Notes: generated from the letters alone by a model not told the origin. Numbered from the stretch's first letter, positions 1-7,179 are shown. The stretch is 8,962 nt of DNA from Propionibacteriaceae bacterium (GCA_031268065.1 JAIRXX010000062.1:1-8962); one strand, 5' to 3'. Numbers and translations are program-made.

Positions 1-168
1 GTCGTCAGGCTCGTTGATGAAAGCGGGATGGCGGTGATACTCAAAAACAATAAGCCGCGATACATGGTGATGAATTTCTCGGAGTACGATGAAATTGTCT
101 CTGCCCGCGCAAAACTCATTAGCGCGGCGTATGAAGATAAGATTGACAGCTGTCATAGAAGTCGCTGA
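1..168 (+). CDS. Phd/YefM-type antitoxin, C-terminal part (5' end outside window)
   Basis: An open frame enters from the left edge and ends at TGA 166-168, giving 55 residues. The pattern LVDESGMAVILKNNKPRYMV followed by FSEYDEI matches the body of Phd/YefM (prevent-host-death) antitoxins. In that family the N-terminal part binds operator DNA, and a C-terminal helix of the kind seen after the FSEYDEI segment binds the toxin. Members are usually 70-90 residues, so about 20-30 N-terminal residues are missing. The stop lies 23 bases before the likely start of the RhuM-like gene on the same strand, so the two were probably co-transcribed. Base and codon use is less GC-rich than in the genes from 1163 on, which suggests acquired DNA. 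The family call is fairly safe; that RhuM was its partner toxin is inference. Confidence 0.75.
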   Translation, partial: VVRLVDESGMAVILKNNKPRYMVMNFSEYDEIVSARAKLISAAYEDKIDSCHRSR

Positions 169-174
169 ATATAT

Positions 175-182
175 AAAGGAGG
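175..182 (+). promoter_or_regulatory. Strong ribosome binding site AAAGGAGG deciding the RhuM start
   Basis: AAAGGAGG lies 9 bases before ATG 192. An in-frame ATG at 183 directly abuts this site and would leave no spacer, so 192 is the likely start. Such a near-perfect site contrasts with the weak or absent sites in front of mshD and the DUF2510 gene. Confidence 0.7.
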
Positions 183-191
183 ATGCCCGCC

Positions 192-1054
192 ATGCCAAAT
201 AACGAGGGAAAGATACTTCTATACCGGACCGACGACGGCAAGGTCACGGTCGACGTGCGTTTTGAGGACGAGACTTTCTGGCTGACGCAAAAGGCGTTCG
301 CTGAACTGTTCGGCACCACTGTCGCAAACGTAAATATCCACATAAAAAACATCTTCGACGAGGGTGAACTCGAAGAAGGGGCAACTATTAAGGATTCCTT
401 AATAGTTCAAATTGAGGGCAACCGTGAGGTGAGCCGCAAGACACGCCTGTACAACTTGGACTGGAGCGCATCCGCGAAATCCGTGCCAGCGAGCGCCGCG
501 CCTACCAGAAAATCGCGGATATCTTCGAGCAGTGCAGCTATGACTATGACAAGAACAGCGAGTTGACGCGGGAGTTTTACGCTTTCGTCCAGAATAAGCT
601 GCACTTCGCCATAACGGGCAAGACCGCCGCAGAACTTATCGCCGAGCGCGTGAGCCTTGACCATCCGACGATGGGGTTGACTACATGGAAAGCCGCGCCG
701 GACGGCAAAATCATCAAACGAGACGTGTCCGTGGCAAAGAACTACCTCAATGAAAAGGAACTCTCCCGCCTGAACCGTATCGTCACCATGTTCATCGACT
801 ACGCCGAACTCATGGCGGAGGACGCGGTGCTGATGAGCATGGCAGACTGGCTCGGCGAGACTGACCACTTCCTCACCAACAACCGCCGCAAGGTGCTTGA
901 AAGCAAAGGGCGTATCTCCCACGACAACGCCGTAAAGAAAGCCGAAGGTATCTACGAACAGTTCCGCGTCAAGCAAGATGCCGAGTACATCTCCGAGTTT
1001 GACCGCGAGATGGCGAAGTACCTGAAGGGAGCGGACGACAAGGATGAAGCATGA
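192..1054 (+). pseudogene. RhuM-family (virulence protein RhuM) gene, broken by deletion and frameshift
   Basis: The first frame (192-460) encodes a typical RhuM N-terminus: GKILLYRTDDGKVTVDVRFE, FWLTQKAFAELFGT, then NREVSRKTRLYNLD. At 460/461 the frame breaks and continues out of frame to a TGA at 564-566. The second frame, readable from 461 to the stop at 1052-1054, carries the RhuM C-terminal half: LERIREIRASERRAYQKIAD, VQNKLHFAITGKTAAELIAE, VAKNYLNEKELSRLNRIVTM and MADWLGETDHFL. In intact relatives, as I recall them, YNLD is followed by roughly 50-60 residues (a segment beginning like ISVGYRV) before LERIREIR; these are missing here. The deletion changed the frame, and a short TGGA...TGGA repeat sits at the join. 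The two parts total about 287 residues against roughly 330-350 for the family. A separate C-terminal protein from TTG 563 is possible, but I see no ribosome site for it. RhuM is linked by name to a Salmonella pathogenicity island; its biochemical role is unclear. Confidence 0.85.
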
Positions 1055-1150
1055 AGCCAAGGACTAGCTAGCTGCCCCGGCTGGGTTGGCGGTTGGGCAG
1101 GCGGGGCAACGAGTCAGCGGCGTGCTGTCCCAATTCTGCTCCGCGCTGGC

Positions 1151-1156
1151 TAGGCT
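1151..1156 (+). promoter_or_regulatory. Possible -10 box (TAGGCT) for a leaderless mshD transcript
   Basis: TAGGCT fits the loose actinobacterial -10 pattern TANNNT and ends 6 bases before ATG 1163. Transcription would then begin at or next to the start codon. This would explain why no ribosome binding site precedes mshD. No convincing -35 box is seen, so the call is tentative. The rest of 1055-1162 shows nothing recognisable. Confidence 0.35.
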
Positions 1157-1162
1157 TTGGCT

Positions 1163-2086
1163 ATGGCCAAATTGTCCGCCACGCAGATCACCGAAGTGCT
1201 CGCCATTGCTGAGCGCGCCGAACGGGTGGATGGCGTCTACCCGTTGGGGGAGGAAGCCCGCTACAACTTGCACGCCGACCTGTCCCACCACATCGCCCGG
1301 ATCGACGGCGTGGCGGCCGCCTATCTGCAACACGATCCGCGCTATGGCAGCGCGCAATTGGTGGTCGCCCCCGAATACCGCCGCCGGGGCCTGGCCACCG
1401 CGCTGCTGGCCGAGGTTGGCAAAGTCCCGCTGTGGGCCTTCCAAGACCTCCCCGCAGCCCGCGCCCTCGCCCGGAAGCTCGGCTATCTGCCGATCCGCGC
1501 CCTGCTGATCTTGGAGGCCGAAATTGCCGGGTTGGCCAGCGCGGAGAGCGGACCGGATGCGGAAGAAGCTGGAACGGGCGAGGCAGAGCATGATCCGCCG
1601 TGGAGCGAAAACGGGCCGAACGCGGCCAACCCGGCCCCATCCGGCACACGGGCGCTGATTCGCCCCTTCTCACCCGGAGACCTCGACGCTTTGGTCGCGG
1701 CCAATGCGGCGGCATTCGCCCACCACCCGGAACAGGGCAAAATGACCGCTGCCGATTTCCGGAATCGGATGGCGGAGGAATGGTTCGACCCCGCTGGCCT
1801 GCTGCTCAGTTTCGAGGGGGATAGCCTGATCGGTTTCCATTGGACCAAACGCCACGACGCCCGGCGCGGCGAGGTATACGTGCTCGGAGTGGTCCCAACG
1901 GCTCAGGGCCGAGGTCAGGGGCGGGCGCTGCTGGAGGCCGGAATCCGGCAATTGCGTAAAGCGGGGGTCGAGACAGTTTTCCTCTACGTGGACGAAGCTG
2001 AGGAAAAACCGGTGAAACTGTATATGCTTGCAGGGTTCAAACAAGTCCATCGAGACGTTTTTTACGCGCCCCAGGAGAAAATATGA
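1163..2086 (+). CDS. mshD: Mycothiol synthase (double GNAT acetyltransferase)
   Basis: MshD acetylates Cys-GlcN-inositol with acetyl-CoA, the last step in making mycothiol, the main low-molecular-weight thiol of actinobacteria. The 307-residue length fits the family (about 300-315). Two GNAT domains are visible. The N-terminal one (about 1-120) carries VVAPEYRRRGLATALL at 67-82. The C-terminal, normally catalytic one (about 163-307) carries FHWTKRHDARRGEVYVLGV at 225-243, the acetyl-CoA loop AQGRGQGRALL at 247-257, LYVDEAEEKPVKLYMLAGF at 274-292 and a DVFY ending. The FHWTK-GEVYVLGV-LYVD series is characteristic of MshD. The domains are joined by a linker of about 40 residues rich in A, E, P and G. 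The stop overlaps the ppk1 start by four bases (ATGA). ATG 1163 is chosen over the in-frame TTG 1157 because a -10-like box lies just upstream. Confidence 0.88.
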   Translation: MAKLSATQITEVLAIAERAERVDGVYPLGEEARYNLHADLSHHIARIDGVAAAYLQHDPRYGSAQLVVAPEYRRRGLATALLAEVGKVPLWAFQDLPAARALARKLGYLPIRALLILEAEIAGLASAESGPDAEEAGTGEAEHDPPWSENGPNAANPAPSGTRALIRPFSPGDLDALVAANAAAFAHHPEQGKMTAADFRNRMAEEWFDPAGLLLSFEGDSLIGFHWTKRHDARRGEVYVLGVVPTAQGRGQGRALLEAGIRQLRKAGVETVFLYVDEAEEKPVKLYMLAGFKQVHRDVFYAPQEKI

Positions 2087-4185
2087 GCAGTGACCCATCA
2101 GCTGAGGCGATGCTGCCCGAGCTTCCCGCCAACCGCTTCTCCGACCGGGAGCTGTCCTGGCTCGCGTTCAACCGCCGCGTGCTCGACCTGGCCAAAGACG
2201 ACTTGCGCCTCCCGCTCTTGGAGCGCACCCGCTTCCTGGCGATCTTCTTTAGCAATCTGGACGAATTCTTCCGGGTCCGGGTGGCGGGGCTGAAGCGCCG
2301 CATCAATGCCGATATCGCGGTGCGCAGTTCGTCCGGCTATCTGCCCAGAGAACTGTATGACGTCATTTTCCGGCAGACCACCGAAGTCACCGCCGACGCC
2401 TACCGGCTTTTCCAAGAGGTTATCCGGCCTGAATTGGCCGCAAACGGCATCCACATCCTGACCTGGGAGCAGCTCACCGACGAAGAGCGCACCCGGCTGG
2501 AGGCCCATTTCGACACCAAGATCAGGCCGGTGCTCGATCCGGTGGCGATGGACCAATCCCACCCCATGCCCTACGTCTCCGGGCTGTCCACCAGCCTCGC
2601 GGTGGCGCTGCGCAATCCACGCACCGGGCGGCGGCGCTTCGGCAGGGTCAAGGTGCCCACCAATCTGCCGCGCTTCGTTCCGCTGGGCCAAGACCGGTTC
2701 ATCCCGCTCGAATTGGTGATGGCGCAACAGCTGGGCAGAGGCATCTACCGGGGTATGCAGATCGAGAGCTACGCCGCTTTCCGGGTCACCCGGAATGAAG
2801 ACCTCGAAGTGGAAGAGGACGACGCGGAGAACCTGCTCGCCGCCCTGGAGAAGGAATTGCAGGGCCGCCGCACCGACCGGCCCCCGGTCCGGCTGGAGAT
2901 CGAAGACCACATGGACCGTTCCATGCTGGAACGGCTGCTCGCCGAGCTGGACATGAACGAATCCGAGGTCATCCGGCAACCGAGCATGCTCGATCTGACC
3001 TGCCTGCACCAATTGGCGGATTTGGAGCGCGAAAGCCTGAAAAGCCCGGCCTTTCTACCGAAAACCCACCCCGAATTGGCCATTGTGGAACGGGCGGAGT
3101 CCGCCGACATCTTCAGCGCATTGCGCAGCCGCGACGTGCTCTTGCAGCATCCCTACGACGCTTTCGCCACCAGCGTGCAGCGCTTCATCGAGCAGGCGGC
3201 GGAAGACCCTGCCGTGCTCACCATCCGGCAGACCCTCTACCGCACCGCTGAGGGAGCATCCCCGATCATAGACGCCCTGATAAAAGCCGCCCGGGCCGGA
3301 AAGAGCGTGATGGTGGTGGTCGAATTGAAGGCCCGCTTTGACGAAGAGACCAATATCAACTGGGCGAATAAATTGCAGGCCGCTGGCTGCCACGTCATCT
3401 ACGGCGTGGTCGGCTTGAAGACGCACTGCAAGCTCGCTATGGTCGTCCGGCAAGAGCGCGGGAAACTGCGCAGCTATTGCCACATCGGCACCGGGAATTA
3501 CAACCACCAGACGGCGCGCATGTATGAGGATATGGGCCTGCTCACCTCCAACCCGGTAATCGCCAAAGACGTGGAGAACGTCTTCAACCACATCGCCACC
3601 GAGTCCGAGGAGACCTACAAGCGGCTGTTGGTCGCCCCAGACACCGTGCGCAGCGGACTGCTGCGGGCGATAGCCAACGAGATCGAAAACCACCAAAAGG
3701 GCTTGCCAGCGGGCATTCGGATCAAGATCAACTCGATAGTGGACGAGACGCTGACCGACGCCCTCTACCGCGCGTCGCAAGCCGGGGTGAAGGTGGACAT
3801 GTGGGTGCGCGGCATCTGCGCGGTGCGTCCCGGCATCCCCGGCCTGAGCGATAATATCCGGGTGCGCTCCATCCTGGGGCGCTTCCTGGAGCACTCCCGC
3901 GCCTATTGGTTTGCGAACGGGGGCAAGCCGCGGGTGGCCATCGGCTCGTCGGATTTGATGCACCGCAATCTTGACCGGCGGGTGGAAGTGCTCGTCGCCA
4001 TCAGCCACCCCCGCCACATCGCCCGGATCGAACAGCTTTTCGACCTGGCCTTCGATGAGGGGACCGCCTCTTGGTGGCTGAGCGGAGACGCCTGGACGCA
4101 GCGCACCGCCGTCGATGGCAAGCCGCTGCTCGACTTGCAGGCCCACCTCATCGGCGAATTGGGCCAACGCAGGGTGGTGCGCTGA
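2083..4185 (+). CDS. ppk1: Polyphosphate kinase 1
   Basis: PPK1 reversibly transfers the terminal phosphate of ATP to inorganic polyphosphate, the cell's phosphate and energy store. At 700 residues it is the usual length (E. coli 688). The family landmarks are all visible: the N-terminal RELSWLAFNRRVLDLA; SNLDEFFRVR, whose Asn58 corresponds to the ATP-contacting Asn45 of E. coli; MPYVSGLSTSLAV; LYR Arg387 and ARFDEE Arg418, matching E. coli Arg375 and Arg405; GLKTHCKL with His448, matching the phosphorylated His435; HIGTGNYN at 467-474; and FLEHSR with His604, matching His592. The enzyme therefore looks intact and active. AGGAG at 2073-2077 lies 5 bases before ATG 2083. The start overlaps the mshD stop, and the stop overlaps the mutT1 start, so all three are probably made from one message by coupled translation. 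In mycobacteria ppk1 also neighbours mutT1. Confidence 0.97.
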   Translation: MSSDPSAEAMLPELPANRFSDRELSWLAFNRRVLDLAKDDLRLPLLERTRFLAIFFSNLDEFFRVRVAGLKRRINADIAVRSSSGYLPRELYDVIFRQTTEVTADAYRLFQEVIRPELAANGIHILTWEQLTDEERTRLEAHFDTKIRPVLDPVAMDQSHPMPYVSGLSTSLAVALRNPRTGRRRFGRVKVPTNLPRFVPLGQDRFIPLELVMAQQLGRGIYRGMQIESYAAFRVTRNEDLEVEEDDAENLLAALEKELQGRRTDRPPVRLEIEDHMDRSMLERLLAELDMNESEVIRQPSMLDLTCLHQLADLERESLKSPAFLPKTHPELAIVERAESADIFSALRSRDVLLQHPYDAFATSVQRFIEQAAEDPAVLTIRQTLYRTAEGASPIIDALIKAARAGKSVMVVVELKARFDEETNINWANKLQAAGCHVIYGVVGLKTHCKLAMVVRQERGKLRSYCHIGTGNYNHQTARMYEDMGLLTSNPVIAKDVENVFNHIATESEETYKRLLVAPDTVRSGLLRAIANEIENHQKGLPAGIRIKINSIVDETLTDALYRASQAGVKVDMWVRGICAVRPGIPGLSDNIRVRSILGRFLEHSRAYWFANGGKPRVAIGSSDLMHRNLDRRVEVLVAISHPRHIARIEQLFDLAFDEGTASWWLSGDAWTQRTAVDGKPLLDLQAHLIGELGQRRVVR

Positions 4186-5075
4186 TGGCCACCGTGAGAC
4201 CGCAGCGGCTGATCCAGGCAGCCGGAACCGTCGTGCTCCGTCCGGGAGCCTCCGAGCCAGAGGTGCTCCTGGTCCACCGGAAACGCTACGACGATTGGAG
4301 CCTGCCGAAGGGAAAGCTCAACCCCGGCGAATATCTGGCCGAATGCGCCGTGCGGGAGACGCTTGAGGAAACTTCCGTGGCGGTGCGGCTCGGAGTGCCG
4401 CTGGACCTGGTGAGCTACGAAGTCGGTGACGGGTTGAAGTCGGTTTCGTTCTGGGTGGCGGAAGCAGTCCGCGACGACGGCCACCGCCCGAACGACGAGG
4501 TGGACAAAATTCGCTGGTTGCCGGTGAGCAAGGCGGTGTCCAAGGTCAGCTACCCCGAAGACCCGCTTGTCATCCGCCAGGCCATCGCCATGCCCGCCAC
4601 CACCCCGTTCCTGATTGCCCGCCACGGCAAGGCAGTGCCGCGCGGCGATTGGTCGGCAGCCGATCCGATCCGCCCGCTGGCTGAGCGCGGCCACCACCAG
4701 AGCAAGTTGCTGATCGACCTCTTCCACGCCTATGGCGTGCGCAAACTCGCCTCTTCCACCTCCACCCGCTGCATCCAGACCCTTGAGCCATATGCCAGGG
4801 CCGAGGACATCCGCATCGAAGGATGGGCAACGCTGTCTGAGGAGGACGCCGAGCAGGAACCCGCCCAAGTCACCGCGCTGATGGAACGCCTGGTGCAGCA
4901 CACTGCCCGCTCGGGGACGCCGTTTGCGGTCTGCGGGCACCGGCCAGTGCTCCCGTTGATGCTCGAAGCCGCCGGCATTTCGGCCCGCCCGCTGCGCCCT
5001 TCTGCGGTGATGGTGGCCCACCTAGCCGCCGATGGCAGCACTGTCGCGCTGGAGCACCACCGTCCGCTGCTCTAG
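4185..5075 (+). CDS. mutT1: MutT1-type Nudix hydrolase fused to a histidine phosphatase
   Basis: This is a 296-residue two-domain protein. The N-terminal Nudix domain (about 10-140) has a complete Nudix box, G-x5-E-x7-RETLEET, starting at Gly43, with the metal-binding glutamates Glu58, Glu61 and Glu62. The C-terminal histidine-phosphatase domain (about 142-296) has LIARHGKA with the phospho-acceptor His147, STSTRCIQTLEPYA at 191-204 and CGHRP with the second histidine, His252. This is the architecture of mycobacterial MutT1, which converts 8-oxo-GTP and 8-oxo-dGTP to monophosphates and also hydrolyses dinucleoside polyphosphates. The substrate here is inferred from that family. ATG 4185 overlaps the ppk1 TGA as TGATG, with AGGGTGG about 7 bases upstream. 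The frame is open further upstream inside ppk1, but that part is antisense-like shadow and not MutT sequence. The TAG at 5073-5075 directly abuts the convergent stop of the next gene. Confidence 0.9.
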   Translation: MATVRPQRLIQAAGTVVLRPGASEPEVLLVHRKRYDDWSLPKGKLNPGEYLAECAVRETLEETSVAVRLGVPLDLVSYEVGDGLKSVSFWVAEAVRDDGHRPNDEVDKIRWLPVSKAVSKVSYPEDPLVIRQAIAMPATTPFLIARHGKAVPRGDWSAADPIRPLAERGHHQSKLLIDLFHAYGVRKLASSTSTRCIQTLEPYARAEDIRIEGWATLSEEDAEQEPAQVTALMERLVQHTARSGTPFAVCGHRPVLPLMLEAAGISARPLRPSAVMVAHLAADGSTVALEHHRPLL

Positions 5076-5933
5076 TCAGCCGTCAACGCGCAAGGTCTCC
5101 ATCGCCGCCAAGGCGTCAGGCAGCAAATACTCGCTGGTGTTGGGGATCGAGGCGTAAAAGACGCTGTATTCGTTGTCGCCGGTCTCCACCAGCAAGAAGA
5201 GCACCCGGTCGTAGGTGGCATTCAAATTTTTGATGGAGAAATGCAGCTTGGCGTCGATCAGCCATCCCGCGTGGCCGTCCACCGGGTAGGCGACGCTCTG
5301 CAAAGTCTCCTGGGTGACTTTGCTGTCAACGCCATCCCCGTAGAAGACGCCTTTGGCGCATTCCAAAATCATCTCCGCGCCGACTTTGACCCCGCCGAAG
5401 CCGTCGCCAGAATAAACCTCTGCGATGAGCACCGTCGACACCCAGCTATGGTTCGAATCGTAATTCATCTGGTCAGGCACCATTTGCTCGAGCGCCCAGT
5501 CTGCGAAAGCCAGCCGGTAGTCGACTTCTGGCGAGCCCCAGGGGCTGCCCAAGACTTGATACGACAGCTTCCCGCCCACGACCCGATCACCAACGACTTC
5601 AGGGGACTGCTTCGTTTCAAGATTAGGCTCCGGGCAGAAGCTGCCGACTTCAGTCGGCATCGGCTCGGGATCTTGATATGGCAGGGACGCGCCAGACCAG
5701 GCGACGAAGAAGACCGCCAACGCCACCACCGTCACCGCTGCCACCGCTGCGATGAGCCAAGTCTTATGCGACTTCTGCTTGGGTGCCGCCTGCTGATATG
5801 GGTCGTACCCAACAGACGACGGCGGAGGGGCAGCAGGGCTGGCATTCAGATACGGCGTCCATTCCGCACCCGTCCAATAGCGGTACATGCCAGGCTGCTG
5901 TCCGGGATCTGGATACCATCCGGGGGATTGCAT
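5076..5933 (-). CDS. DUF2510 single-pass membrane protein of unknown function
   Basis: The 285-residue protein begins with a DUF2510 motif, PGWYPDP...YRYWTGAEWT, at residues 4-26. This short cytoplasmic Trp-rich module is common in actinobacterial membrane proteins. A proline/tyrosine-rich linker follows (31-50), then basic residues KQKSHK (52-57) and one membrane helix at about 58-79. The remaining 205 residues are probably outside the cell. That outer part is not recognised; it has two cysteines, Cys100 and Cys192, that could form a disulfide. Trp and Tyr are frequent. The role is unknown. The gene is transcribed on its own from a likely leaderless promoter, and its TGA at 5076-5078 abuts the mutT1 stop with no bases between. 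It may share a transcription unit with the upstream RHH and SPFH genes by read-through, because no clear terminator lies in 5934-5999. Confidence 0.85.
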   Translation of the reverse strand: MQSPGWYPDPGQQPGMYRYWTGAEWTPYLNASPAAPPPSSVGYDPYQQAAPKQKSHKTWLIAAVAAVTVVALAVFFVAWSGASLPYQDPEPMPTEVGSFCPEPNLETKQSPEVVGDRVVGGKLSYQVLGSPWGSPEVDYRLAFADWALEQMVPDQMNYDSNHSWVSTVLIAEVYSGDGFGGVKVGAEMILECAKGVFYGDGVDSKVTQETLQSVAYPVDGHAGWLIDAKLHFSIKNLNATYDRVLFLLVETGDNEYSVFYASIPNTSEYLLPDALAAMETLRVDG

Positions 5934-5939
5934 ATTTTC

Positions 5940-5945
5940 AGTTTA
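5940..5945 (-). promoter_or_regulatory. Likely -10 box (TAAACT) for a leaderless DUF2510-protein transcript
   Basis: Read on the minus strand, TAAACT ends 6 bases before ATG 5933-5931, so transcription should start at about the A of the start codon. No ribosome binding site is present in the short AT-rich spacer GAAAAT. The -35 region is weak (an AT-rich CTTTTG at about 5963-5968). Confidence 0.45.
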
Positions 5946-5999
5946 GCGACTCAACGAAGCCACAAAAGAGCAGGGCGGGTGTCTTGGGAAGCGCGAAGC

Positions 6000-6221
6000 T
6001 CATTCGGTTTTGCGCGGACGGCCAGGCCGCCGGATCGGGCTGGCCTGTTTGGGCAGGCGCCCAGCGCGTTTCAAATCTTCGCGCAACAGCTTTTCGATAT
6101 GCGAATTCAACGAGCGCAGCTCGTCAACTGCCCAGCGGGCTAGGGCTTCGTGGACGGCTGGGTCGAGCCGGAGCAGAATCGTCTTCCGCCCGCCAGTTGG
6201 TTCCGGGTCTTGCTGGGACAT
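6000..6221 (-). CDS. Small ribbon-helix-helix DNA-binding protein with AT-hook-like tail
   Basis: The 73-residue protein carries an Arc-like RHH domain. The DNA-reading strand is KTILLRLD (13-20), followed by helices PAVHEALARWAVDEL (21-35) and SLNSHIEKLLREDLKRAG (37-54). Such domains work as dimers that insert a two-stranded sheet into the major groove. The tail RRPGRPRK (64-71) has the GRP core of an AT-hook, which would bind AT-rich minor grooves. The gene starts 6 bases after the SPFH stop on the same strand and without a strong ribosome site, so its translation is probably coupled to that of SPFH. From my knowledge of the families, RHH proteins of this type often accompany this SPFH group in bacteria. 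A natural role is repression of its own operon through the tandem TGATATCA sites at 7180-7198; that is inference. A HicB-like antitoxin label would be possible, but no toxin gene is adjacent. Confidence 0.75.
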   Translation of the reverse strand: MSQQDPEPTGGRKTILLRLDPAVHEALARWAVDELRSLNSHIEKLLREDLKRAGRLPKQASPIRRPGRPRKTE

Positions 6222-6227
6222 CGCGGA

Positions 6228-7157
6228 TCAGTTGTAGAGCGATCCCGTGTTGATCACCGGGGCGGCCTGCGACGACCCGCACAGCACGACCAACAGATTC
6301 GACACCATAGTCGCTTTGCGCTCCTCGTCCAGCGTCACCACGTCGTCGTCCTCCAGGCGGCGCAACGCGGCTTCAACCATCGAGACCGCACCCTCGACAA
6401 TTTGCTCCCTGGCGGCGATCACGGCGGCGGCCTGCTGGCGCTGCAGCATCGCGTGGGCGATCTCCTGGGCGTAGGCCAGCGACGAAATTCGCGCCTCGAC
6501 CACTTCCAACCCGGCGATGGCGATCCGGAAAGCGACTTCCTGGGCCAATTCCTCGGCCACCAATTCGGTCGAGCCGCGCAGCGATTCCTCGTCGGGGTTC
6601 GTGGTGTCATAGGGATGGGTGGAGGCCACATGCCGCAACGCGGACTCAGCCTGCATGGCGACAAAGGCGTCAAAGGCCTCCACCGCGAAGACGGCTTTGG
6701 CGGTGTCGGCAACCTGCCAGACCACGATGGCGGCGATATTCACCGGATTGCCGTTGGCGTCGTTCACCTTGAGTTCGTTGGTCTCGAAGTTGCGCACCTT
6801 GATCGAGACCTTCTTCGGCACGACCAGCGGGATAGTCATCTGCAGGCCGGTCTTGCGCACAGTCCCCACGTACTTGCCGAAGAATTGCAACACCTTGGTG
6901 TCTCCGGGGCTGACGATCCGCACCGCCGAACAGGCCAACGAGGCTATCAAAATCAAGACCAGCGCGGACACCAGCAGCGGGAGGCTTACCACGTCTTCAC
7001 CATTGACGCTGCTAACCGCCAGCCAGATGCCCAGTGCCAGCAGCAAGATCGAGCCGAACAGCGCCGCCCAGCCGCTGACCGAGAAAGCCGCCCGCTCCTT
7101 GATGTCTATCCTTGCGCCTTCGTGGCCCACTGGTTTGCCGATATTTTGAGTACTCAT
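6228..7157 (-). CDS. SPFH/band-7 domain membrane protein
   Basis: The 309-residue protein has two N-terminal membrane helices (about 28-50 and 57-78). An SPFH domain starting near IVSPGDTKVLQFFGKYVGT (81-99) follows. Inside it are GLQMTIPLVVPKKVSIKVRN (104-123), TNELKVNDANGNPVNIAAIV (126-145) and a long Ala/Glu-rich helical stretch that may be coiled coil (about 197-268). The end MVSNLLVVLCG...VINTGSLYN (284-309) is a conserved tail of this SPFH subgroup. SPFH proteins form oligomeric membrane scaffolds; the cargo here is unknown. ATG 7157 is preferred over the in-frame ATG 7172 because GAGGGGAG (7163-7170) lies 5 bases before it. The gene is followed after 6 bases by the RHH gene and preceded by a tandem palindrome in its promoter, so the pair looks like an autoregulated operon. 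Confidence 0.9.
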   Translation of the reverse strand: MSTQNIGKPVGHEGARIDIKERAAFSVSGWAALFGSILLLALGIWLAVSSVNGEDVVSLPLLVSALVLILIASLACSAVRIVSPGDTKVLQFFGKYVGTVRKTGLQMTIPLVVPKKVSIKVRNFETNELKVNDANGNPVNIAAIVVWQVADTAKAVFAVEAFDAFVAMQAESALRHVASTHPYDTTNPDEESLRGSTELVAEELAQEVAFRIAIAGLEVVEARISSLAYAQEIAHAMLQRQQAAAVIAAREQIVEGAVSMVEAALRRLEDDDVVTLDEERKATMVSNLLVVLCGSSQAAPVINTGSLYN

Positions 7158-7162
7158 CGCTG

Positions 7163-7170
7163 CTCCCCTC
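7163..7170 (-). promoter_or_regulatory. Ribosome binding site GAGGGGAG deciding the SPFH start
   Basis: On the minus strand GAGGGGAG is followed by the 5-base spacer CAGCG and ATG 7157. The alternative ATG at 7172 lies upstream of this site and has no site of its own. Confidence 0.65.
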
Positions 7171-7179
7171 ATAGAAAAC

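Noticed and set aside
1073..1108. Weak inverted repeat TGCCCCG/CGGGGCA as a terminator after RhuM
   Set aside because: Only 7 bp with a 22-base loop in a G-rich stretch and no T-run; easily chance.
1..1162. Insertion sequence or integrase as the vehicle of the foreign-looking region
   Set aside because: No transposase, terminal inverted repeat, tRNA end or clear attachment site can be seen within the window.
3055..5021. Long antisense open frames (about 370 codons each) opposite ppk1 and mutT1
   Set aside because: They are mirror frames of GC-rich coding sequence, have low-complexity His/Gly/Arg-rich translations and no family resemblance.
5241..6143. A 300-codon plus-strand frame opposite the DUF2510-protein gene
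   Set aside because: It spans an intergenic promoter and parts of two genes and resembles no protein; the minus-strand DUF2510 protein is convincing.
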